From Naganishia liquefaciens (lineage: Eukaryota; Basidiomycota; Tremellomycetes; Filobasidiales; Filobasidiaceae): DNA of 64,000 bases. The stretch is from positions 372,001-436,000 of the forward strand of contig BLZA01000005.1 in the NCBI GenBank assembly GCA_013423385.1, in the 5' to 3' direction. A program made the translations under genes and the position numbers. A model generated the notes under the pieces. It had not been told where the DNA came from. It saw only the letters and a program-made list of their open reading frames with translations, and made no database searches. Of the stretch, positions 35,401-47,489 are shown piece by piece (the stretch's first letter is position 1; each line of letters starts with the position of its first letter).

Positions 35401-37276
35401 CGCCATGATCTCGGTGAACCCGAGCAGGCGATACTCCACTTGAAACTGGATTCGCTTAACATGAAAGACGTAGGTGTTCTCCTGCACACCTTGCACACAT
35501 GGGATCTACAAGGCGATATCGACAACGTGATCCAGTCCATGACGAATGTAGCCCTTGGTACGAGGTCCGCGATACGTCTTCTTATCGGACATTCGGCAAC
35601 TCAGGCAGACTTGGCATCTTGGCAAGTCTCCGGGCGTCATACAGCATGGAAGCAACTCATGCTTGTTGCACTTGCACACCGCTTCATTGGGGAATCGGAA
35701 ACGGAGATTGCGGCAACAAAGGTGATCACCTTTTACGCCTCGGTCTTGCAAGATGTCGTGGGTCCGGCTTTCTGCGCGGGAGACATTGCGACCTACATTG
35801 AATACTATAATCATTCCAGTCGTGAGTGTTTCTGGGAAATCTGCATCGCCAGCTTATAAGTATCTGCGGATAGTTCACGTGCATCAAGCTGCTCGACTTC
35901 TTCTGGATGCTCGCATGGGAGCTATGGTGGATGCCGATATACTTGAATTATTAGACAAGGAGGTTGGACACCGTGAGTCGTCATCAGCTTCGAGATTCGA
36001 GTGCTAAGACAAGCGACGCAGTTCCCGTCAACATGTCGGTTTCGACAAGGACCGACAGCCTTTCGGTCAATGCACTTATCCTGATGGCCGCCGTGGCTCT
36101 GCGCCGATTCTCTGTACTGAGTTCGACGTAAGTTGACGGTTGGCGGCACGAGCGGATCGACTTGATGCTCATGATCTTTTTAGCGCACTCAAAGACATTG
36201 CCAACTCCATTCAACTATATTTGCAGCAAGACGACGACTCGCATCTGCAGCAGCTTGCTATCGATCTTGCCGGACGGGGCTTTGACATTTGGCAGAATTT
36301 CTGCGATCCCTCGGATATGCTTCGAGCTCTCTTCTCGCTGGCCGTCCGCAAGGACGAAGATGGCCGACATCACAGTCCCATTGCGCACGCAAGAGCGGCG
36401 GTGATTCAGTTGGCCTCGACTTGTGGCGCCATCTTTATCACTACCATCACGATGGATATCTTGGACGCTAAGACGATCGCTCAAAGGAATGCAATTATGA
36501 AGCTTTGTGTCTTTGTCGCTAGGAAGAAACCTTCTGTTCTGCTCCCCAGTCTTCCCCGATTAGCGGAAGCGGTTGTCAAATCACTCGATCCGACAAGAGT
36601 CCATATGCGGGAATCTATACAGCAGACCGCGACGGTCATTCTCAATGAGCTCGTATCGACGTAAGTGCTCCCGCTCAATCCACTTCGTCGTAATAATTGA
36701 TCCGCCCCTATCTCGGCTAGCTATCCGGCAATTGATTTCGCAGGCAAGACACAAAAGCTGGCCGTCGGCACGCACGAGGGCGCCGTCATCATGTCTGTGT
36801 CGATTGGTGATGCATCGCTTGAAGTTAAAACCTTTTGCTCATGTTTGCCTATGCACGTCAGGTATGACCTCAAGACCGCAACAAGACTCTACGTCCTCGA
36901 AACGCACCACAGCCAAGTCTCTGCGATTTCCTTCTCGCCCGACGGTCGCCGGCTCGTCACAGCGGCACTCGATGATCGAAAATTGACGGTGTGGAAGGTT
37001 GGCTCGAGCTTTGGAAGCATGTTTGTCGTCGGTGGGCCGCCGCGACAGGGCACGGGACCGGGTGAACCGTTCAAGACGTATGACTTTTTTGTGGCCGATG
37101 AGGATAGTGAGTGACGGCGTGGTCCACGGGTGTGCGCATTCTTGGGCTGACTGCGTTCGACGGCAGGCACAGAAAAGGATCCAGCGACCGGGTTGCCGCA
37201 TATCAGGATCAGTTGGCCGGGCGAGCGCAATACGTGTTTGCAGATCGGGAAGATGAAAATGACGTTTGCGACGTGA
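32442..37276 (+). CDS. WDR7/rabconnectin-3-beta-like WD40 protein
   Basis: A large protein of about 1,500 aa, the size of animal WDR7, which with DMXL/Rav1 (rabconnectin-3 alpha) promotes V-ATPase assembly. N-terminal WD blades include WIGSVGCEDGSIWLLDTG. A Ser-rich linker and an acidic/coiled segment (KEELKAEQELLRLEEQMDEQ) follow. The middle blades are LVITGDEDGWMKVWSRET, LYALSEDGTIAVYDLEQM and VIAYASGKTRVWDLDTLQF-RRSTG. A helical-repeat region has ARAAVIQLASTCGAIF and RNAIMKLCVFVARKKP. The C-terminal propeller has KTQKLAVGTHEGAVIMYDL, VSAISFSPDGRRLVTAALDDRKLTVWK and FKTYDF, the order seen in WDR7. The last exon splices (A/GC) to STEKDPATGLPHIRISWPGE and stops at TGA 37276. Start ATG 32442 opens MEFDLGTSWEND; an upstream exon is not excluded. 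It is convergent with SCS7. Confidence 0.8.
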
Positions 37277-37541
37277 CGAGCCGATCGGTGGGGGGAGAAT
37301 GTGAGCGGAACGACAACATTATACGATATGGCTGTACATCTAGTAAGGGATAGAGTCGATACATGGCTTTTTCCATCTATAACCGAGGCGGGCATGCAGG
37401 CCAGCCAAAGTCCTTGCCTTTGCCGCGGACGTGAGGCTTGTAGGGTATGAAGATACATTAAACGAGTGGATACCGCCGAGGATGGCAGGCAGCAAAAGCC
37501 TGTTTCTGTCTAAAAAAAGGCCATTCCTTTCTGGTGCAGCC

Positions 37542-38975
37542 TTACTTGGCGGTGACGGGCAGAACGGTGCCAAACACGTAGTCCCATACTTTCGAGGTGA
37601 CGCCGAATCCGAGCTCAAAGTCTAGTAAAAGAAGATGCGAAAAGCACGCGGTTTAGAAAAAGTAAACGAGGGCATGCCGAGGACCGAAGAACATACTCTT
37701 GTAGTGATGCGCCAAGTGGTACTTTTTCATCTCGGCCATGTACTGCGGCAAACGCGTATGGTGCAGCGCATAGTGCATGCAGTCGTATAGGATGTAAAAA
37801 GTGTATGCACCCGCAATGATACCGTTTGCGATGGGCGCCGGGAAGATGAGGTGTGCTAGGCGTGTAAAGGGGTAGGACAGGACGAGGAAGAGCAGTGGAG
37901 GCATGACGAGGCGGAGTCTGGAGAGTCACACAGGGCGATTGGGGTCAGCGGCGAGCATTGGCTGGGATGCAGCGGGAAAAGGGCATACCTGTCCATCGGA
38001 AGGTAATGGTGGATACCGTGCAGCAGGAAATGCAGGACCAAGGCCCAGTTGCGGTCCGGCAAGAGGTCATCGATGTGGAAGAGGAATCGATGGAGGCCGT
38101 ATTCGAGGAGCGTCCAGATGATGGTTCCGGCGATGTAGCACGGAATGAATTTGGCAAACGAGGCGGTGGAGAGGGTGGCGAGGATGGTAGAGGGAGATGA
38201 GAATGCGTTGAAGAGTGTCTGCGCGCGAATTGAACTGGAAGAGGGGTGGTTGTTAGCAAGTGGTTTTGATGATGCCGCAGAAGGGAGGCCAGAGCTTACC
38301 TATCCGAGAATTGCATGATCGAGAGGACGGCGAGGAACATGGTGATGGGACCCCATACCATCGGCACAACATACCAGGACGTGCGCGTAAACATTTCGAG
38401 CACATCGGGTCCAAACAGCCGGGCGCTATCCTTGACGTGTCTCGGCTGATGTACTTGCTCGAGGTAAAACTCTTTGGTAAAGTTGGCGCGCCAGACCTGC
38501 ATCAGGAGCGGCTTGCCCAGGTCGAGGAACTTGTTGCGGCTGTAGTCGGCGAGGGTGTCGGTGTCTTCCGGATGGAAATCGACGTCGGCGACCCAATCCT
38601 CGGAAACAATCTTCTCGGCGCCGCCTAATTGACCAATCTTGTATTCACGAAGCATGTCGTACGCGGATTGCGAGTGAACGTGTTCCGTTTCATCGGCCAT
38701 GGCGTTGCCCATGTCTTTTCCGGCAAAAGGGTGCAGAATGTCATCGCCTCCTGGATGATCGGCAAGAAAAGGGGTGATGTCGTAGACGCTTCCGGCAAAG
38801 GAGACCCAAAAGGATTCGGGAGTGTTGTCTGTGTGTGGACAAAGATGCGGTCAGTCAAGAGTTGAAATGCGTAATGTCGGGATGAGACGAGACGAAACGA
38901 CGTACGCTTTGCGACATCCGCTGCGGCAAAGATCCTCCACGAGTCTTGCTGGCTTTCGATGGTTGAGCTTGCCAT
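37542..38975 (-). CDS. SCS7: Sphingolipid fatty-acid alpha-hydroxylase with cytochrome b5 domain
   Basis: ER di-iron enzyme that 2-hydroxylates the very-long-chain fatty acid of ceramides. ATG 38975 starts MASSTIESQQDSW. The cytochrome b5 domain follows with DITPFLADHPGGDDIL (haem His in HPGG) and ETEHVHSQSAYDML. Membrane segments surround VPMVWGPITMFLAVLSIM. The di-iron histidine boxes are YGLHRFLFHID, HFLLHGIHHYLP and MHYALHHTRLP followed by KKYHLAHHYK. The last intron splits HHYK from NFELGFGVTSKVWDYVFGTVLPVTAK, the conserved family end; without that splice a premature ...LVYFF would be read. Length is about 390 aa (yeast Scs7 384). It shares a divergent promoter with the NOP15-like gene, where a CGT microsatellite lies about 100 bases upstream. 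Confidence 0.94.
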
Positions 38976-39388
38976 GGTGTGGAATGGGTGGAATGGATGA
39001 GTGATGGGCGGCAGAATGGGCGATATCGGGGAGATGACGATGGCGGGTGGGTGCAATGTAAATAAATAAAGCACTCGTCGTCGTCGTCGTCGTCGTCGTC
39101 GTCTCCTTTGAGCGTTTATCACGCGATCGTATGACCAAACTGCGGCGACCGAGCGCCGCCGAACTTTGGGAAAGTTGACGGTGGCGATCCCGTCCGCTGT
39201 TGACAATGTGGAACCGGCTGACTAAGCGGGGGGCGGCGGGGGGCGGGGGGTGCGCATCGGCACGTGACACCAGCCAGGATTATTTCCCGCGCAAGGCAGC
39301 AGGTAGCGCGTGTGTCTTGAGAGCGCACAGTGCGGACGGATTGGGGGACGCATGGGAGAGACCGTTGACACGCTGCTCAACGTATACA
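38976..39388. promoter_or_regulatory. Divergent promoter region SCS7 / NOP15-like
   Basis: 413 bases between two outward-facing starts. Contains a CGT trinucleotide array, an AAATAAATAA stretch just beside it at 39060-39070, and a G-rich run around 39229-39250. No TATA box or known factor site can be assigned with confidence. Confidence 0.5.
39077..39104. repeat. (CGT)9 microsatellite
   Basis: Nine tandem CGT units plus one base in the noncoding space between SCS7 and the NOP15-like gene, on the SCS7 5' side. Simple repeat, probably length-variable. Confidence 0.95.
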
Positions 39389-40882
39389 ATGGCCAAGAAG
39401 GCAACAGCATCCGCATCAGCCACCAAGGCCAGCAAGTCCACCAAGGACGCTCAGACGCCCGAGAAGCGTTCGGCGCGTCCAACGGCCACGGCCGCGCCGA
39501 CATCGGCGTCCAAGAAGCGAAAGACGGCCGAGGATTTCCTCCAAGGTGGGGACAGTGAGGGTGTCAAGAAGGCCCGGGTTCCGTCTGTGAAGAAGGCTGC
39601 TCCCGCTGCAAAGGAGACCAAGGCGGAGGAGAAGAAGAAGGTGGCGATTGCCAAGCCGGCCGTTACCGCTAGTACGACGACGGACGAGGTGCCCCTGCCG
39701 ACAACGACCAAGAAGGCCGCCGCGACAAAGGGCAAGAAGAAGGCCGCGGGCAACAACACCAACAAGGTCGTAGAGGGAGCCGTGCAGCCTTCTGTGGAAA
39801 AGCCCGCAGAGGGTCTCAAGAGTGCGCTCAAGAAGCCTTCATCGGCAGCGGTGGACAAGAAGGCCGCACCGACGACGAACAAGGCCGCCGGGAAGAAATC
39901 CACGCAACAAGAGGATGACGGGTTTGTGCATGGCTTTTCCTCGTCCGAGGGTGAGGAATCGGACGACGATGATTCCGACGTTGATATGGATTCCGGCAAG
40001 GGCAAGAGCGCGCCGGTGGATGTCAAGTCGCTGCCGACGGTTGCCAAGGACGACAAGAGCGTGCAGAGAAAGTTGGCCAAGGCCAAGAAGAAGCAGGTGT
40101 GTTATTTCTCCTTTCCCGGGCCTACCCGCTTCATCTGACCAAATACCCCACGGCCGACAGGACAACGAGCGCGGCGTCTTGTACCTCGGCAGGATACCGC
40201 ACGGTTTCTACGAAGACGAGATGAAGGCGTACTTTTCGCAGTTTGGAGATGTTACCCGGCTGAGACTGGCGCGAAACCGCAAGGTAAGGGCGACCGGCCG
40301 CTGCCCGGCATCTTCCGCTGCCTGACCCACGCTGACGCGCAATCGTGTGACATCCTAACCTCCTGCAGACCGGCGCCTCCAAGCATTTTGCGTATATTGA
40401 AATGTCGTCCAAGGCCGTCGCCGAGATCACGGCGGAAACGATGAACAACTACCTCTTGATGGGCCACATCCTGCAATGCCACGTACGTCCCTCTCAGCCG
40501 CCCTCGTCCCCAAGTTCCCCTCTTTCTCATCCCGCTTCTTCGTGTTCCCCACCAGGTGATCCCGCAAGAAAAAATTCATCCCGATCTCTGGGTCGGCGCC
40601 AACAAGAAATGGCGTCGGGTGCCGTCGGCGCGTGTGGAGCGGTCGTCGTACGGCAAGGAACGCACAGAGGCCGAGCAGGCAAAAGTGCGGGCCAAGTTGT
40701 TCAAGAAGGATCAGGCGCGGCAGCAAAAGATCAAGGACCTTGGAATCGATTATGTCTATGAGGGATTCGTGAGTTTTTTTGGGTTTGACATGCGGTCATC
40801 GGGGGCCCGCTCATTGACACGTGTTCTTGTTGCTTTGCAGAGCAAGCCGAATGAGGCCGAGGATGCTTCGATGAAGGCCTAG
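39389..40882 (+). CDS. NOP15: Nucleolar RRM protein of 60S biogenesis, Nop15/NIFK type
   Basis: RRM protein that acts in ITS2 processing and pre-60S assembly in the nucleolus. ATG 39389 opens a Lys/Ala-rich low-complexity tail of about 200 residues (MAKKATASASATK... with many KKAA units) and an acidic patch SSSEGEESDDDDSDVDMDS. The RRM follows: ERGVLYLGRIPHGFYEDEMKAYFSQFGDV (RNP2 VLYLGRIP), TRLRLARNRKTGASKHFAYIEM (RNP1 KHFAYIEM) and MNNYLLMGHILQCHVIP. The Nop15/NIFK C-terminal KIHPDLWVGANKKWRRVP and the basic AKLFKKDQARQQKIKDLGIDYVYEGF confirm the family. Four introns; the last exon adds SKPNEAEDASMKA. The N-terminus is much longer than in yeast Nop15 (220 aa total). Stop TAG at 40880-40882. 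Confidence 0.92.
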
Positions 40883-41253
40883 ATGGCGGGATGACGGGGG
40901 TCCATTGCCACTGCCACTGTGACTGTGTATCATGTACATGTACTATCCCGATCAATCGGTTTTCTGCCTTGCCGTGTCGATCCAAGAAAGTCGCCCACAT
41001 GTCCATGTCCGTCCATGTTGGAGGCTGATCAATCGAGCGCGATATATGCGTGAATGCCATGCTCTATTCTCTATGATACTGAAAGATACAACTCTACGGA
41101 CAAGCTCAAAGAGACCATGGAAAACGCCTCCATCTCGGCGATCGTTTAACAAGATATTGATCTGCCAGGCCATTTGGCGCGCTTCACCATGCCCGGCCCC
41201 TCATGCCCCCTTCCCTTACGCGAAATCAACCCCCCGCCCCGCCTCCCCTCCCC
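40883..41253. other. Convergent 3' region NOP15-like / ORT1
   Basis: 371 bases between two facing stops. Holds short CCACTG-type direct repeats near 40905-40925 and no gene-like frame. Presumably two 3' UTRs and terminators. Confidence 0.5.
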
Positions 41254-42683
41254 TTACGCGAAATAACCCCCGAACCGGACCTCGAGCGTCTCGTAGATCA
41301 AGAAAATCATGGCCGAACTCGGCGCCGCCCGTGCGACCGTCACCCCGCACCCGGCATACAACCCGGCCACCCCGCGACTTGCGTAAATCCGCCGGGCGAC
41401 GGTCCAAAATTTGGGTCCCTCGCCCATGAATTTTCCATCCGGTCCACGCACGCGCGGCCGGAGTTCTTCCTCGGTCTGCATGGCGGATTTGACGCAGTCG
41501 GCGGGGAAGAGGACAATGTTGTAGCTCATCCCTGCGCACGCGCCGGCCGCCATGAGTTGCCACGTGCTGAGGTCTTTTTTGGTAATCGTCACCTCGGCAT
41601 TGGCGGGTTGCGCCTGTTTGACCGAGATGAAGGCGCGCGAGACGGCCTCGTATGCGCCAAACCAGGCAGCGCTGCCGCCCGTCTCACGAAACAGCGTGCC
41701 CGTTTGACCGAGCCAGAGACCGCGGATCCCGTGGGCAGCGATGGTCGAGCGAACGATTTCGAACGGGCCCTGAAGTTTGGGTTTTGTGGCGGCGGCAGCG
41801 GCCGTGGTGTAGGCGCGTGTGGCGGTGGCGGCTGAGAGAGATGCCGAGGCAGGAGCCGAGGCAAAGATACCTTCTTGCGCAAGCCGTTGTACCTGCATTC
41901 GACACTTGACGAGCTCGATGGGCGTCCTGTTGGCGCAAGGGTTTAGATCGAAAGCTCGAGAAAAGAAGGGAGAGGGAGGGAGAGAGAGAGCGCGATCGCG
42001 ACGTACAGGAGGAAACTCGCAGCGGCACCTGCCGCTCCCGCAGCCATGGCTAATTCACCCAACGTCAACTGCCGCCTGCCCTTTTGTCCATCGGCCGACG
42101 CATGATCAGAATCGCCGCCGACGGTCGGCCGAATAGTGATGATGATATCTTGGAATTTGTTATATGTCAGGAACAAGCACGCGTTTTCGCATGCGGCGCC
42201 GACGAGGGGAGCCGAGACGCCCTACCGGGAGCCGAGTGAAAGAGTCCATCAGTAACGGCCCTCGAATTTCCGTGCGCATCTTCCCACTGCGTCGCGGTGT
42301 GGACTGCTCACCCTGTAGAGACCCTTCCATCCTTCGCGTCCCCACGTCTGTTGAAAACAATCGAGCGGACCCTTGAACGTCGGCGGACGATCCGTCGGCT
42401 GGGACTGCAGGCGGACCTTGACTAGTTCCCGCGGGAGGAGGATGAGCGTCTTCCTTGGGGAAGAACTGGGCGAGGGGACTCACCGAGGTCAAAGGGGTGT
42501 TCGAACAACTTGGACGCCATTCCTGCGATCTGTCGAGCGAGTAAGCAGAATCGTCAGCGTCAGAGCGTTGAAATTCCTCGAGCAGACACTCACACTTCCA
42601 AACGTGATATCCTTGAGGGCATTCGAGGCCCCATCATCGGCGGCGGGTGCCGCTGGATCGTGTACGACGTCTTGGACGTCCAT
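41254..42683 (-). CDS. ORT1: Mitochondrial ornithine (basic amino acid) carrier, Ort1/Arg11 type
   Basis: Exports ornithine from the mitochondrial matrix in arginine synthesis. Carrier repeats: [33 protein letters not shown], then LTLGELAMAAGAAGAAASFLLTPIELVKCRMQVQR, then WQLMAAGACAGMSYNIVLFPADCVKSAMQTEEEL, each with a P-x-D/E-x-V-K motif. Ort1-specific blocks include GVSAPLVGAACENACLFLTYNKF, GLWLGQTGTLFRETGGSAAWFGAYE and GCGVTVARAAPSSAMIFLIYETLE. ATG 42683 (MDVQDVVHDP) is preferred over a longer upstream frame that runs through a minisatellite. Introns interrupt each repeat. Length is about 390 aa, larger than yeast Ort1 (292) because of loops such as RPRVRGPDGKFMGEGP. It is convergent with the NOP15-like gene and divergent from CDC48. 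Confidence 0.9.
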
Positions 42684-43168
42684 TGTTCTGATGTCTCCTT
42701 TTGATGCCGCGCGATATGTCACCGGTGCATCGCCTGCGGGTCTCGAGGCAGCAGAGCAGAGCGAGGAGGGAGGGAGCGGGCGACGGGCGACGGGCGACGG
42801 GCGACGGGCGATGGATGCGCGCGGTCCGTGATCACCAGCAGGCCAATTCAAGGTGAGTCGCGCGGATGCAAAGCGAGGGAAAAGGAATGGAATGCTCGCG
42901 CGCGCGTGGCCGATGATTGTTTACTTTGTGGCGTCCCCCCCGTGCCACGCCATTCCCCGCGCGCTTCTTCTCCCCCGGGCGCACCCACCGCTGATGACGC
43001 TTGGTGGGCGTGGATGACTCATTGTCCCCTCGAACCTTCCCCAAGCCAGGGCGCAGGGCAGGGCAGCGCAGTGGCGATCGCCCGGATTATAAGCTTGTTC
43101 TCGGTCGATTATCGTGCCTCGCTTCTCCCCCTCTGCCCTCAAAGCATCCTACAACCCACCCTCACACC
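42684..43168. promoter_or_regulatory. Divergent promoter region ORT1 / CDC48
   Basis: 485 bases between the two starts. Contains a CGACGGG minisatellite close to ORT1, a CGCGCGCG stretch near 42897-42906, a C-rich run near 42935, and pyrimidine-rich sequence just before the CDC48 ATG. No defined factor site is assigned. Confidence 0.5.
42777..42814. repeat. CGACGGG minisatellite (about 5 units)
   Basis: Four perfect 7-bp CGACGGG units (42781-42808) flanked by partial units (CGGG before, CGATGG after). Lies about 95 bases upstream of the ORT1 start in the ORT1/CDC48 divergent promoter. Confidence 0.9.
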
Positions 43169-45893
<2,725 letters not shown>

Positions 45894-46197
45894 GCGCCCG
45901 TGTGCGCGACAAAGAGAGAGAGAGAGAGAGAGCGTCAGGGGATCAGAGGAAGTAGGAGGGGACAAAACGCGCTAGATGAACGGTGGACGGTTGGGTGACG
46001 CTTGTTGTACGCTTAGAACAACTATAAAGTGGAGAACAATGAATCAAAGTGCATGTTAGAGAGGTCAATGGAAGAGATCAGCGCACAAGTGGCGACGCGG
46101 CAGAGACTTGTGTAGAGCGTGCGCGTCCGGTGTTCATCTCTCATGCATGAATGATACAACGTGTACTCGTGAACCCATTACAACAGACCCCAAACCG
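45894..46197. other. Convergent 3' region CDC48 / UreD with (AG)10 repeat
   Basis: 304 bases between facing stops. An (AG)10 dinucleotide run lies at 45913-45932 just after the CDC48 stop. No gene-like frame. Confidence 0.6.
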
Positions 46198-47220
46198 CTA
46201 GAAAATCCTCGACCAAAGCGCATCCCCGACAAGATCCCGGACTTGTCCCTTGACCAGCACACCCTCAATCCACTGCTTGACAGCCTCGGTCTCCATCCCA
46301 GCAACCCTGACAACCCCCCCGGGTGCCGCCTTGCCTCCTACACCAAGCGCCACCTCTGCCGTGCGCTCGACGCTGCTGAAACTCCACACCAATCCCGCAG
46401 GCCGCGCAGTCTGGAACTGCGTCTCGGCCGGATCGTCCGTGCGCGCCGAGAGATGGGCGAGCAAGGGTGCGAGGAGCGGGCCATGGATGAGGAGCGTTGC
46501 GTAGATCTGGTACGGGCGCATGCGCGCGCGAAGAGATGGCATGCTATCCTGTGCCTGGGCATCGTCGTCGGATGATGGGCGCAGTGTGGTTTTTTCTCGC
46601 ATGAGGGGGACCGCTGTGCCCGCATGGATGATTTCGTTGGTGCTCGCGTACAGCGCAAATTCCCATTCTTCTTGGAATCTGGAGTTGGAGCCGAGGCCGG
46701 CGTTGCGGCCGGATGTGTACCAGTCGAGGACGAGGATGCTTGCGAACGGGCCGCCGTTCGTCGGCGCGGGGAGGACAAAACGTTGGGATTGGATATACGA
46801 GGATGACTTGAATGGTTGTATCGGATCCGGGAGCAGGAGGAGGAGCGATCCTGATGCCAGCTCGACCAGCAGACGCTGCCTTGTCACGACATTCTCTTCT
46901 TGCCCACCTTCCACATGACCCAATGCAAGCGGCCGTGCTCCGATCCGATTTTTAAACGCTTTTGTACTCCCCTGCGTCAGCAGTACCAGCTGTGAGCCCT
47001 CTCCTACGCGGACATGCAAGCTGATAGTATCCCCCGCGACAAGGCCGCCGCCATATGCGAGCATGTAGCATGCGCGCACCGTCGCAGGCTGAGAGGGCAG
47101 CGGGACGGGCGCGAGGAGTTTGAGCGGGTAGGTGCCGGACAAGTGGGTGAACTGTGGCCGTGATCCGGTCGAGGCGGAGAGGAAGAGTTTGCCCGAGCCG
47201 GGAAGAGAAGGCGGCGTCAT
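46198..47220 (-). CDS. ureD: Urease accessory protein UreD/UreH
   Basis: Part of the UreD-UreF-UreG complex that delivers nickel to apo-urease in the cytosol. Single exon, 340 aa, one of the very few intronless genes here. Family landmarks: LPGSGKLFLSAS, FTHLSGTYPLKLLAPVP, MLAYGGGLVAGDTISLHVRVGEGSQLVLLTQGSTKAFK (the GGG..GD core), LLLLPDPIQPFKSSSY and VLDWYTSGRNA, then IHGPLLAPLL. The C-terminus WIEGVLVKGQVRDLVGDALWSRIF is the expected GGG..R/W-type end of fungal UreD. ATG 47220 is the first Met and gives the normal family length (about 300-370). Divergent from RRP9. Urease itself and UreF/UreG are not in the window, as usual for unlinked fungal urease genes. Confidence 0.93.
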   Translation of the reverse strand: MTPPSLPGSGKLFLSASTGSRPQFTHLSGTYPLKLLAPVPLPSQPATVRACYMLAYGGGLVAGDTISLHVRVGEGSQLVLLTQGSTKAFKNRIGARPLALGHVEGGQEENVVTRQRLLVELASGSLLLLLPDPIQPFKSSSYIQSQRFVLPAPTNGGPFASILVLDWYTSGRNAGLGSNSRFQEEWEFALYASTNEIIHAGTAVPLMREKTTLRPSSDDDAQAQDSMPSLRARMRPYQIYATLLIHGPLLAPLLAHLSARTDDPAETQFQTARPAGLVWSFSSVERTAEVALGVGGKAAPGGVVRVAGMETEAVKQWIEGVLVKGQVRDLVGDALWSRIF

Positions 47221-47445
47221 GGCTGTCTTCGGCGCATGGGTGAGCGCTGGCGGGGAATGGCCTGAAGGAGGGGGCGGGGCGGGGGCAGCGGGGTAGATGA
47301 TGGATGAACCGGCGATGGCGTGCGTGCGGAGATGAAACTGGAAAACTCCGCGTCGATCGCTCGCTCAAAAGTCGCAAAGTCGTCTTCGCACTTCAACTTT
47401 ATGTTTCACCGCCGCGTCGTCCATTGCTACTCCCGACTCGGCTCA

Positions 47446-47470
47446 ATTCGATTCGATTCGATTCGACTCG
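47446..47470. repeat. GATTC pentamer array (about 5 units)
   Basis: AATTC then three GATTC units then GACTC, 20 bases before the RRP9 start ATG, so probably within its 5' UTR in the UreD/RRP9 divergent promoter. Confidence 0.85.
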
Positions 47471-47489
47471 CCCGCCTTGATCACCCATC

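Noticed and set aside
37653-37710. SCS7 ending at ...HALVYFF
   Set aside because: The frame reads into an intron. Splicing at GTATGT gives HHYKNFELGFGVTSKVWDYVFGTVL, the conserved family end.
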